This document shows, piece after piece, positions 26,307 through 35,436 of a DNA stretch of 64,000 bases. Numbering within the stretch: the stretch's first letter is position 1; each line of letters opens with the position of its first letter. Both the position numbers and the translations under genes were made by a program. The notes below the pieces were generated by a model. That model searched no databases, had not been told where the DNA came from, and saw only the letters and a list, made by a program, of their open reading frames with translations. The stretch is from Mycobacterium sp. E2733 (GTDB lineage: Bacteria > Actinomycetota > Actinomycetes > Mycobacteriales > Mycobacteriaceae). The DNA is taken from positions 33,546 to 97,545 of the forward strand of contig NZ_LZJZ01000107.1 of NCBI RefSeq assembly GCF_001667585.1, read 5' to 3'.

Positions 26307-26786
26307 GTGATTACCGGAATGGCCCACACTGGGGTGTGTGTTCCGGATTGCGAGGCCGCCGTGGCGTTCTACCGAGACGTGTTGGGCCTGCGTGTGCTCT
26401 CGCCGCCATACGTGATGACCGGTAACGCCATTCGCGACGACATGGGCGAGCTGGTCGAAGACCCCAACATGAAGGCCGCCATCGTGGGGTTCCCGGGCGA
26501 CGGCGATCGCGTGCTCGAGGTCATCGAATACCTCGGCGCGCAACCGGAAGGGCGGGCCGACGCCCGGGCCCTCACCGATCACGGGCTGTCCCACGTCGGG
26601 CTGATCTGTGAGGACATCGACGCCACCCGGGCCGAGCTGGAGAGCAAGGGCGTGCGCTTCCTGGTCAGCGGAATCGCGGAGGTGGCGCGGGTCCGCACCA
26701 CCTGGTTCGTCGACCCCTGGGGCGTGGTGTTCATCCTGGTGCAGAAGAGCCGCCCGCAGCGACCGTACTTCTCGCAATGGGCGTGA
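26307..26786 (+). CDS. VOC (glyoxalase/dioxygenase superfamily) protein
   Basis: This 159-residue protein has two beta-alpha-beta-beta-beta units: GMAHTGVCVPDCEAAVAFYR opens the first and DHGLSHVGLICEDIDATRAE the second. His in AHTGV, Glu in RVLEVIEYL and His in LSHVGL occupy usual metal-ligand positions. Substrates of this superfamily range from methylglyoxal adducts to catechols. I chose GTG 26307, since earlier codons read through the SDR remnant. Its end overlaps the next gene by 10 nt, so it is co-translated with a flavin monooxygenase and may act on the same compound. Confidence 0.85.
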   Translation: MITGMAHTGVCVPDCEAAVAFYRDVLGLRVLSPPYVMTGNAIRDDMGELVEDPNMKAAIVGFPGDGDRVLEVIEYLGAQPEGRADARALTDHGLSHVGLICEDIDATRAELESKGVRFLVSGIAEVARVRTTWFVDPWGVVFILVQKSRPQRPYFSQWA

Positions 26787-28219
26787 AGCCGCGGGTCGGG
26801 ATCATCGGCGCCGGCGCCGGCGGCATCGCCATGGGCATCCAGCTGGCCGAGGGCGGCTACGAGTTCACCATCTTCGACCGGGCCGACGGGTTCGGCGGGA
26901 CGTGGCGCCACAACACGTTCCCGGGCGCGGCGTGCGACGTCCCGTCGCACCTGTACTCGTATTCCTTTGCGCCCAACCCGCGGTGGAGCAAGACGTACGC
27001 GAACCAGCCCGAGATCCTGGCGTATCTGGAAAAGGTCGCCCTCGACCACGGGCTGGGCGCGCGCCTGCGGGCCAACACCGCGATCGTCGCCGTGCGCTGG
27101 TCGGACACCCGGCGCCGCTGGACGCTGACCGACGGCGACGGCCGCGAACACGAATTCGACGTGGTGGTCAGCGCCGTCGGGATGCTCGACGTGCCCCACA
27201 TCCCGGACATCCCCGGGGCGCGGCGGTTCCGTGGCCGCCAATTCCATTCGGCCCGTTGGGATCACACCAAGTCGACGGCCGGCGAGCGGGTGGCGTCCAT
27301 CGGCACCGGCGCCAGCGCGATTCAGTACGTGCCCGCGATAGCGCCAGAGACCGCGCACCTGACCGTGTTTCAGCGGACGCCGATCTGGATCGCGCCCCGA
27401 TTCGACTTCCCGTTCACGCCCGAGCAGCACGAGCTGTTCGAACGCGACCCCGCCATGGCGCAGAAGCTGCGCGACGAGGCCTTCGACGCCTACGAGTCGG
27501 CCAGCTTCGACGTCGACCATGCCCAGACGCGCGAGGCGACCGAGCTGGCCCGCAGTTACCTCATGCGCAAGGTCGCCGACCCCGAGCTGCGGGCCAAGCT
27601 GATGCCGGACTATCCCGCCGGCTGCAAGCGGCCGCTGATGTCACGCGAGTGGTACCCCACGTTCGCGTTGCCCAACGTTTCCCTGGAGACCACCGCGATC
27701 GCCGAGCTGACCGAGCGGGGAGTGCGAACCGTGGACGGCGTCGAGCACCGCGTGGACACCATCATCTACGGCACCGGGTTCAAGGCCGCCGATTATCTGG
27801 CGAGCATCGACGTCTACGGCACCGGCGGCCGCCGCCTGGCCGAGGACTGGAGCGACGGCGCCGAGGCGTACCTGGGCACGCTGGTGGCCGGGTATCCGAA
27901 CTTCTTCACGCTCTACGGCCCCAACACGAACGGCGTCAACTCGATCGTCTACATCCACGAGGCGCAGACGACCTTCGTCCGCCATATCGTCGACGCGATG
28001 AACGGCCGCGGCGCGCGCACCGTGGAGGTGACACCCGACGCGCAGCGCCGCTACAACGACGAGATACAGGCCGCCATGGCGGGCAAGGTCTGGCTCGCGT
28101 GCAGCAACTACTTCCGCCATCCCAGCGGGAAAGTGGTCACCCAATTGCCCTATAGCGGGCGGACCTTCTTCGAGCGCACCCGCGAGCTTGTCGACGCCGA
28201 CTACCGCTTCGGTCGGTGA
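26777..28219 (+). CDS. Flavin-containing Baeyer-Villiger-type monooxygenase
   Basis: This 480-residue enzyme has an N-terminal FAD site (GIIGAGAGGIAMG), the FGGTWRHNTFPGAACDVPS block, a second dinucleotide site for NADPH (SIGTGASAIQ) and the family fingerprint FRGRQFHSARWD, a variant of FxGxxxHxxxW. GTGFKAADY near the C-terminus is also conserved. Such enzymes insert oxygen next to a ketone or oxidise a heteroatom. Paired with the VOC protein, it looks like part of a small catabolic or detoxifying unit. The substrate cannot be read from the sequence. Confidence 0.92.
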   Translation: MGVKPRVGIIGAGAGGIAMGIQLAEGGYEFTIFDRADGFGGTWRHNTFPGAACDVPSHLYSYSFAPNPRWSKTYANQPEILAYLEKVALDHGLGARLRANTAIVAVRWSDTRRRWTLTDGDGREHEFDVVVSAVGMLDVPHIPDIPGARRFRGRQFHSARWDHTKSTAGERVASIGTGASAIQYVPAIAPETAHLTVFQRTPIWIAPRFDFPFTPEQHELFERDPAMAQKLRDEAFDAYESASFDVDHAQTREATELARSYLMRKVADPELRAKLMPDYPAGCKRPLMSREWYPTFALPNVSLETTAIAELTERGVRTVDGVEHRVDTIIYGTGFKAADYLASIDVYGTGGRRLAEDWSDGAEAYLGTLVAGYPNFFTLYGPNTNGVNSIVYIHEAQTTFVRHIVDAMNGRGARTVEVTPDAQRRYNDEIQAAMAGKVWLACSNYFRHPSGKVVTQLPYSGRTFFERTRELVDADYRFGR

Positions 28220-28463
28220 CCGTTCGCGGGCCGGAGCCGCCGCCCGCGGACCTTGGCGGACGCGGTGGGCGCGCGCTTGAGGCCCGGGCGTCTCGGTCGT
28301 TTGACCCGCTCCGCGGTCCTGATCGGGGCGCTGAACGCCGTCTCGACCTTCATCCGCAACCACGCCGCCGCCCGCTTCGACCTCACCTGCACGGCCAAAC
28401 CCTACGTTGCGCAGATGCCGCGTATCGCCGCCGATCGCCGAAGTTCGCTCCCCATTAACCCGT

Positions 28464-28961
28464 CTACTGCACCCAGTAGTTGTCGTGGCGAATGAACCAC
28501 TCTCTGCACTCGTCGTCGGTCATGTCGGCGAGTGCCCCGAAGCCCTCGAAGTAGGCCTCCCGGGGCGCGCCCGGCGCGAACAGCATCAGGATCGACGCCG
28601 GCTCGTCGTCGGCCCCGTTGCGGAAGCCGTGGACGCCGCCGGGCGGGACGTAGAGGAAGTCGCCTTGCCGGCCGTCGGCCCACTGGGTGCCGTCGTAGAG
28701 CTTCATCGTCCCGGACAGCACGAAGAAGGCCTCGGACATCGCCCGGTGAAAGTGCGGACCGGGCCCGCCGCCGCCCGCGGGGATGTCGACCCGGTACAGC
28801 CCGTAGTCGCCATCGGTGGCCTGCTGGTTGGCCAGGTAGTGGTATTTGACGCCCCCGGTTTCGTAGTCGGGCGGTGAGTCGGCCCGCTTGAGCCAGGCGC
28901 TGATCTCCGGCTCGTCGTTGGTGTATCGGGGCGGGGGATAGGGCGGCACGACGAGGGACAT
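28464..28961 (-). CDS. Cupin-domain protein
   Basis: This 165-residue protein has one cupin barrel with both motifs intact: motif 1 in GPGPHFHRAMSEAFFVLSG (two His and Glu as metal ligands) and motif 2 in GDFLYVPPGGVHGFRN (third His). Single-domain cupins include dioxygenases, isomerases and binding proteins, so the activity is open. It is divergent from the M24 gene; the starts are 31 nt apart and must share a control region. The 244 nt between its stop and the end of the monooxygenase gene hold no convincing gene. Confidence 0.88.
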   Translation of the reverse strand: MSLVVPPYPPPRYTNDEPEISAWLKRADSPPDYETGGVKYHYLANQQATDGDYGLYRVDIPAGGGGPGPHFHRAMSEAFFVLSGTMKLYDGTQWADGRQGDFLYVPPGGVHGFRNGADDEPASILMLFAPGAPREAYFEGFGALADMTDDECREWFIRHDNYWVQ

Positions 28962-28992
28962 GCTCCCAGTGTGCGGCTATAACATCGCGAGC

Positions 28993-29682
28993 GTGGCGGA
29001 GGAACTGATTCGGGCTGAACGGCTGCTCGACGCCCAGGAGAAGGCGGCGCGGCTGTTCGACGAGATCGAGCGGCGCGCCATGATCCGCCCCGGTGTCTCG
29101 GAAAAGCAGTTGTCCGACGAAATCAACCGGCTCGCCGCGGAAATGCTCGGGGTCACCCGGCACTGGCATCGGCGGATCGTGCGGGGGGGTGAGAACACGC
29201 TGCAGCCCTTCAGCGAGCGCCCGCCGGACCGGGTGGTCGCCGACGGCGACATCGTCTTCCTCGACCTGGGTCCGATCTTCGCGGAGTGGGAGGCCGACTT
29301 CGGCCGCACGTTCGTGCTCGGCGACGACCCGCACAAGACCGCCGTCCGCGATGCCTTGCCCCGGGTGTGGCGGGCCGGCCGCGAGTACTTCGAAAGGCGC
29401 CCGGACATCACCGGCGCCGAGCTGTACGACTTCGTCGTCGGGCTGGCGCACGCCGAGGGCTTCGAGTTCGCCAGTTCCATCGCCGGCCACCTGGTCGGGG
29501 AGTTCCCGCACAAGAAGATCGCCGGACCCGGCGTCCAGTGGTACATCATGCCCGGCTCGAACAAGCCGATGCGGCGCACGGACCCGACCGGCCGCGCCTG
29601 CCATTGGATCCTGGAGATCCATCTGGCCGATCGGGCCCGCGGCTTCGGCGGCTTCTACGAGCAGCTGCTCGACCTGCCCTAG
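28993..29682 (+). CDS. M24-family (aminopeptidase P-like) protein
   Basis: This protein of about 229 residues has the pita-bread fold of M24 metallopeptidases without the N-terminal creatinase domain. Metal-ligand candidates are the two Asp in FLDLGPIFAEWEADFGRT, His in IAGHLVGEFPHK, Glu in HWILEIHL and the last Glu in GGFYEQLLDLP. A catalytic peptidase is plausible, although the LDLG and LEIH contexts differ from textbook enzymes, so a creatinase-like or non-peptide hydrolase is possible. I chose GTG 28993; an ATG at 28960 would overlap the divergent cupin start. Confidence 0.82.
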   Translation: MAEELIRAERLLDAQEKAARLFDEIERRAMIRPGVSEKQLSDEINRLAAEMLGVTRHWHRRIVRGGENTLQPFSERPPDRVVADGDIVFLDLGPIFAEWEADFGRTFVLGDDPHKTAVRDALPRVWRAGREYFERRPDITGAELYDFVVGLAHAEGFEFASSIAGHLVGEFPHKKIAGPGVQWYIMPGSNKPMRRTDPTGRACHWILEIHLADRARGFGGFYEQLLDLP

Positions 29683-29736
29683 TGCGATCGCAAGCGCGGC
29701 GCATACGCCGGGCGCGGCGGGTCGGCACCATTGACC

Positions 29737-29802
29737 TCAGCCGAGGGGATACGTGACGCCGGTGAGCTCCTCCGAGACCGCCCACAACCGCCGCTGCACG
29801 CC
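29737..29802 (-). pseudogene. Second SDR C-terminal remnant
   Basis: The minus strand here reads GVQRRLWAVSEELTGVTYPLG followed by TGA at 29737-29739, again an SDR tail. It matches the remnant at 26204-26266 in 11 of 14 positions over the core RRLWxVSExLTGVx. The sequence upstream of it on the minus strand is the antisense of a TetR fragment and contains no SDR core. The nucleotide sequences of the two tails differ clearly, so they are not a fresh duplication. Confidence 0.58.
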
Positions 29803-29809
29803 GACGTCG

Positions 29810-30091
29810 ATGGTGCTGCAGTGGGGCGCCGCGGACCGCGGGCTGGTCGACGCCCTGGCCGGCTACGGGATCGACATCGCCTGCGCCGCGCCCGATGCCG
29901 AAGACGCCTTCAAGGCCATGCTCGGCGAGTTGCTCCGCGCCGCGCAGGACGCGGGCACCGCGCGGCGCGACATCGACATGCGCGACCTCAAGGCGATCCT
30001 GGTCGGCTGCCAGGCCGTGCAGGCCTACGACGCGGCGCTTGCGGAGCGGGCGACGGACGTCGTCATCGACGGTTTACGCGTGCAGCGATAA
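29810..30091 (+). pseudogene. Truncated TetR-family regulator (C-terminal domain only)
   Basis: The reading frame from ATG 29810 encodes about 93 residues. Its second half, ELLRAAQDAGTARRDIDM then RDLKAILVGCQAVQAYD and VVIDGLRVQR, is typical of the ligand-binding C-terminus of SbtR-type TetR regulators. The helix-turn-helix half is missing, and the upstream sequence belongs to an SDR remnant in the opposite direction. It is therefore most likely a decayed gene fused to that scar. It ends 12 nt before the groEL2 control region. A short expressed protein cannot be excluded. Confidence 0.6.
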
Positions 30092-30103
30092 GGCCCGATC
30101 GTT

Positions 30104-30130
30104 CTTGCACTCGGCATGGGCGAGTGCTAA
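30104..30130 (+). promoter_or_regulatory. CIRCE operator 1 (HrcA site) of groEL2
   Basis: The left arm CTTGCACTC (30104-30112), a 9-nt spacer and the right arm GAGTGCTAA (30122-30130) fit the CIRCE consensus TTAGCACTC-N9-GAGTGCTAA, with two mismatches in the left arm. HrcA represses groEL genes through this element in mycobacteria and releases on heat stress. Confidence 0.93.
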
Positions 30131-30138
30131 GAATGACG

Positions 30139-30165
30139 TTGGCACTCGCGACCGGTGAGTGCTAG
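30139..30165 (+). promoter_or_regulatory. CIRCE operator 2 (HrcA site) of groEL2
   Basis: The left arm TTGGCACTC (30139-30147), a 9-nt spacer and the right arm GAGTGCTAG (30157-30165) give one mismatch per arm to the CIRCE consensus. The two operators are 35 bp apart, centre to centre, about 130-190 nt upstream of the groEL2 ATG. Confidence 0.93.
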
Positions 30166-30294
30166 GTCGGGACGGTGAGACCAGCAGACACCTGGGGTCG
30201 TCCGTCGCGGGCACTGCACCCGGCCAGCGTAAGTAATGGGGTGGCCACGCGTGGTCACCCGGTGTCATTCCCGATCCGGAGGAATCACTTCGCA

Positions 30295-31920
<1,626 letters not shown>

Positions 31921-31926
31921 AAAGTC

Positions 31927-31968
31927 CACGAAAAGCCCGGTCTGCGTTGCAGGCCGGGCCTTTTCGTG
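31927..31968 (+). terminator. Intrinsic terminator after groEL2
   Basis: The arms CACGAAAAGCCCGG (31927-31940) and CCGGGCCTTTTCGTG (31954-31968) pair with a single bulged base. The GC-rich core is flanked by A and T runs, so it can act in both directions and also insulate the minus-strand gene at 32033. Confidence 0.85.
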
Positions 31969-31970
31969 TC

Positions 31971-32032
31971 CGCCGAGCGTGAACTCACGGCTGGATTCCG
32001 GCGGTTTTTCCGCCCTGGTTTCACGCTCGGCG
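31971..32032. repeat. Intergenic palindromic element with CGCCGAGCGTGAA arms
   Basis: A perfect 13-bp inverted repeat, CGCCGAGCGTGAA at 31971-31983 and its complement at 32020-32032, encloses 36 nt. It occupies exactly the space between the groEL2 terminator and the stop of the minus-strand gene at 32033. GAGCGTGAA-type palindromes recur in mycobacterial intergenic spaces as far as I recall; the copy number in this genome was not tested. Confidence 0.65.
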
Positions 32033-32437
32033 CTAGGCCGGCAGCGAGAACACCACGCAGTCGTGCAGGCAGCCCTTGGCCGTGCCGGGAGAGTCGGGGT
32101 CGGCCTCGCGGTGCAACAGCGCGCGGGTGGGCACGACGCCCAGGCGAACGGCGTCCCCCGCTCGGTCTTCGGTCACCTCGGCCGTGCCGTCGACGATCAG
32201 CGAATAGCCGCCGGGCTTGGTCGGGGGCCACAGCAGGGTGACGTCGCGGCGCCGGGCGAGATTCTGCCGGGTGCGGCCGCCGATCAGGCCGACGTCGACG
32301 ATCGCCTCGCGCAGCCGCGGTTCGACGGTCACGGTGTGCACGCGATAGTCGTCGTCGACGGTGACCAGGTACGCGTACGGGTAGTCCTGGAGCGCGGCGG
32401 CGAGCCGCTCGATGTCCACCCTCTTCTTCGTGCGCAT
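32033..32437 (-). CDS. PPOX-fold (pyridoxamine 5'-phosphate oxidase-like) protein (Rv0441c-like)
   Basis: This 134-residue protein starts at ATG 32437. The split-barrel flavin-binding pattern is visible: LQDYPYAYLVTVDDDYRVHT, TRQNLARRRDVTLLWPP and YSLIVDGTAEV. Small proteins of this fold in mycobacteria bind FMN, F420 or haem. The C-terminal CLHDCVVFSLPA is family-specific. The position downstream of groEL2 on the opposite strand matches Rv0441c. The actual cofactor cannot be told from sequence. Confidence 0.75.
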   Translation of the reverse strand: MRTKKRVDIERLAAALQDYPYAYLVTVDDDYRVHTVTVEPRLREAIVDVGLIGGRTRQNLARRRDVTLLWPPTKPGGYSLIVDGTAEVTEDRAGDAVRLGVVPTRALLHREADPDSPGTAKGCLHDCVVFSLPA

Positions 32438-32466
32438 GATGCTCAGGATAGGCGCGGGCCGGGCGG

Positions 32467-33072
32467 TCAGAGCGTGCGCGGAACCCGCGCCGCGGGAAGG
32501 CCGAACGTGAGCTGTCCGCTGCTGCTGAAGTGGAAGCCGAGGTTCTGCAGCACCTGCTGCCAGGGCGCCAGTTTCTCCACGGCCGCCGACGCGTCGGCGT
32601 GGTAACCGTACATCGCCTCGACGTCCGACGCCCACATCTGGTCATAGGCGGCCTCTATGTCGGCGATCGCGGGGGTGTTCTGGCCCAGCCAGTTGGTGGC
32701 CGACAACGCTTGCGCCAGAGCGCGGTTGGCCGCGACCACCGCGGGCTGCACGGTGTTCGCCAGCGCACCCTCGAACGCGTGGGCGACGGCCGAGGCCTGG
32801 CTGGACACCGCCTCGGCCTGGGCCGCGGCCGCGCTGAGCCAGCTGACGTAGTGCGTGGCGAGGGCCATCATCGCCGCCGACGACGGGCCCTGCCAGGACC
32901 CGTTGGCCAAATTTGACGTGACCGAAGAAAATGACGATGCTGACGATGCCAGGTCCTCGGCGAGGCCGTCCCAGGCTTCCGCGGCAGCAAGCAGCGGCCC
33001 GGCTCCGGGACCCGCGAAGATTCGTGCCGAGTTGACTTCTGGCGGCAACCACGCAAAATGCGGGCTCGTCAC
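32467..33072 (-). CDS. Short PPE-family protein
   Basis: This 201-residue protein begins at GTG 33072 with HFAWLPPEVNSARIFAGPG, the PPE signature, and has the WxG turn (NGSWQGPSS) between the two long helices. The PPE domain (about 180 residues) is almost the whole protein. There is no MPTR or SVP C-terminal region, unlike PPE10 (Rv0442c) at this place in M. tuberculosis, which is more than twice as long. No PE or Esx partner is nearby. It may be a naturally short PPE or a truncated allele; export would require a partner encoded elsewhere. Confidence 0.9.
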   Translation of the reverse strand: MTSPHFAWLPPEVNSARIFAGPGAGPLLAAAEAWDGLAEDLASSASSFSSVTSNLANGSWQGPSSAAMMALATHYVSWLSAAAAQAEAVSSQASAVAHAFEGALANTVQPAVVAANRALAQALSATNWLGQNTPAIADIEAAYDQMWASDVEAMYGYHADASAAVEKLAPWQQVLQNLGFHFSSSGQLTFGLPAARVPRTL

Positions 33073-33110
33073 CGGCTCAACTTACCCGGGATTTGGCGAT
33101 TTTGGTGGCG

Positions 33111-34841
33111 TTATTGCGCGGGTACCGGGCGGGGTTGCCGGCCGCGGACCAACTTGCCTGGGCGAGCTTCGGTGGGCACACCGTTCTCCGCGATCACCTC
33201 GCCGGCCACGATCGTCGCGACGTACCCGTCGGCGGTCTGGTCCAGCCGCTTTCCCCCGGCCGGCAGGTCGTAACTGATCACCGGTTTGTGCAGTCGCAAC
33301 GCGGCGTGATCGATGACGTTGAGGTCGGCCTTGTACCCGACCGCGACGCGCCCCCGGTCGCCCAGCCCGGCGATGCGGGCCGGCACCGAGGTGAGCTCAC
33401 GGACGGCTTCCGGCACCGTGAACCGCCCCGACTTCCGGTCGCGGGCCCAGTGCGCCAGGAAGTACGTCGAGTAGCTTGCGTCGCAGATCATCCCGTAGTG
33501 CGCACCGCCGTCGCCGAGCCCGAGCACCACGTCTTCGCGGTGCAGCAGCTCCCCGACGGTGTCCAGCGAGTTGCCCTGCAGGTTGCTGGTGGCTACGAGC
33601 AGCATGGCCCGGCCGTCGTCGTCGAGCAGCCGGTCGTAGGCCTCCTCCATCGGGTCCACACCCTTGGCCCGCGCGCGGGCCCCGATGCTGGTCGACGGGT
33701 CGGGCTCGTAGTCCGGGTTGTCGCCCAGCGGAAAGATCCAGTCCCACATCTGCGCCACGTACAGGATCGGGTGACCGACGCCGGGCTTGTCGGCCAGGAT
33801 GCGGGCCCGCACCTCCGGCTTGCGCATCTCGGCGACCCGCCCGGCCAGCGGCAGGTGCGCGATCTCCCGGTAGCTGGGGTAGAGCACGAACGGGTTGGCG
33901 GACAGCTGCAGCCCGATGATCAGCCCGATCGGGCGCGGCAGCAGCTGCGCGGTGATGTCCCCGCCGGCCGCGTTCGCCTTCTCGATCATCGTGATGGCGT
34001 CCGGCCACGTCGGGTCGCCGGCGTTGGCGACGACCAACGTGAACGTGAGCGGCAGGCCGACATCCTCGGCAACGTCGAACACCATCTGCAGCACGGGCTC
34101 GTAACCGCCGGCCGGGATGTCCGGCACGAACTGCAGCAGGCCGCCGCCGCCGTCGACGACACCGCGGGCGATCTCTTCGATCTCCTCCCGGGCTGCGTCG
34201 TAGCTCGGGATGGGCGAACCGCTTTCGGTCTTGTGGATGGTGAGCCGGGACGACGCGAAGCCGAGCGCTCCGACCTCGACCGCCTCCTTGGCGAGCGCCC
34301 GCATCTTGGCGAGGTCTTCGGCGGTGGCCGGCTCGCGGTTCGCGCCGCGCTGACCCATCACGTAGACGCGCAGCGGGGAGTGCGGCAGGTACGCGGCGAC
34401 ATCGATATCACGTTGTCGCGACTCCAGGGCGTCGAGGTATTCGGGGAACGTCTCCCACGTCCAGGGCAGGCCGTCGGTCATGACGACGCCGGGAATGTCC
34501 TCGACGCCGGCCATCACGTCGACGAGCACGTCGTGGTCTTCCTGACGGCACGGGGCGAAGCCGACCCCGCAGTTGCCCATGACCACCGTGGTCACCCCGT
34601 GTGCGGACGACGGCGTCAGGCGTTCCGACCAGATGGACTGGCCGTCGTAGTGGGTGTGCAGGTCGACGAAGCCGGGGGTGACCAGCAGCCCGGCGGCGTC
34701 GATCTCCCGCGCAGCCCGCTCGCCGTTCACGTGACCGACCGCTGCGATCACGCCGTTCGCCACCGCGACGTCGCCGACATACGGCTCCCCGCCCAGCCCG
34801 TCGACGATGGTGCCATTGCGGATGATCAGGTCGTACGTCAT
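33111..34841 (-). CDS. N-acyl-D-amino-acid deacylase-type amidohydrolase
   Basis: This 576-residue protein belongs to the D-aminoacylase/amidohydrolase_3 family. The metal-binding HxH lies in FVDLHTHYDGQ, preceded by the small beta-domain opening DLIIRNGTIVDG. GVTTVVMGNCGVGFAP, SSRLTIHKTESG and the late GLGDGGAHYGMICDA (Asp/His) are the other conserved blocks, and the C-terminal strands return to the beta-domain (GYVATIVAGEVI). These enzymes remove acyl groups from D-amino acids or related amides. It is not part of the H37Rv gene order here. The start is ATG 34841. Confidence 0.9.
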   Translation of the reverse strand: MTYDLIIRNGTIVDGLGGEPYVGDVAVANGVIAAVGHVNGERAAREIDAAGLLVTPGFVDLHTHYDGQSIWSERLTPSSAHGVTTVVMGNCGVGFAPCRQEDHDVLVDVMAGVEDIPGVVMTDGLPWTWETFPEYLDALESRQRDIDVAAYLPHSPLRVYVMGQRGANREPATAEDLAKMRALAKEAVEVGALGFASSRLTIHKTESGSPIPSYDAAREEIEEIARGVVDGGGGLLQFVPDIPAGGYEPVLQMVFDVAEDVGLPLTFTLVVANAGDPTWPDAITMIEKANAAGGDITAQLLPRPIGLIIGLQLSANPFVLYPSYREIAHLPLAGRVAEMRKPEVRARILADKPGVGHPILYVAQMWDWIFPLGDNPDYEPDPSTSIGARARAKGVDPMEEAYDRLLDDDGRAMLLVATSNLQGNSLDTVGELLHREDVVLGLGDGGAHYGMICDASYSTYFLAHWARDRKSGRFTVPEAVRELTSVPARIAGLGDRGRVAVGYKADLNVIDHAALRLHKPVISYDLPAGGKRLDQTADGYVATIVAGEVIAENGVPTEARPGKLVRGRQPRPVPAQ

Positions 34842-34894
34842 CCAAACAATCTACGACCGCGCCCGCGGGTCGTGCCAGGATCTAGGGTCGCTGT

Positions 34895-35419
34895 ATGGCC
34901 AACACCTCCAGCCCCGACGCCGCCGTCCAAGAACTGCTCCGCGACGCCTTCACCCGGTTGATCGAACACGTCGACGACATCGCCGACGGATTGACCGACG
35001 AGGTCGCCAACTACCGGGCGACGCCGGACGCCAACAGCATCGCCTGGTTGCTCTGGCACAGCGCGCGGGTGCAGGACATCCAGCTGGCCGACGTCGCCGG
35101 CGTCGAGCAGGTGTGGCTGCGCGACGGCTGGGTGGACCGGTTCGGGCTGGACCTGCCCCGCAACGACACCGGCTACGGGCACAAGCCCGAGCAGGTGGCG
35201 AAGGTCAAGGCTCCCGCGGATCTGCTGTCCGGTTACTACCACGCCGTGCACGAGCTGACCCTCGAATACGTCGCCGGCGTGACCGCCGGCGACCTCGAGC
35301 GGGTCGTCGACACCAACTGGGACCCGCCGGTGACGGCCAGCGCGCGGTTGGTGAGCATCATCGACGACTGCGCCCAGCACCTCGGGCAGGCCGCCTACGT
35401 TCGCGGAATCGCGCCGTAG
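34895..35419 (+). CDS. DinB/DUF664-like protein (Rv0443-like)
   Basis: This 174-residue protein is a four-helix DinB-type bundle. Candidate metal-binding His residues are in IAWLLWHSARVQD, GYYHAVHELT and CAQHLGQAAYVRGIAP, the His triad pattern of the superfamily. Relatives include mycothiol- and bacillithiol-dependent transferases, so a thiol S-transferase role is possible but unproven. The start is ATG 34895. The next gene begins 17 nt after its stop, so they may be co-transcribed. Confidence 0.82.
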   Translation: MANTSSPDAAVQELLRDAFTRLIEHVDDIADGLTDEVANYRATPDANSIAWLLWHSARVQDIQLADVAGVEQVWLRDGWVDRFGLDLPRNDTGYGHKPEQVAKVKAPADLLSGYYHAVHELTLEYVAGVTAGDLERVVDTNWDPPVTASARLVSIIDDCAQHLGQAAYVRGIAP

Positions 35420-35436
35420 GCGTTGGGCTTTCCGGC

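Noticed and set aside
33093..34961. A 622-codon plus-strand frame over the amidohydrolase gene
   Set aside because: The minus-strand protein has complete D-aminoacylase motifs; the plus-strand product has none.
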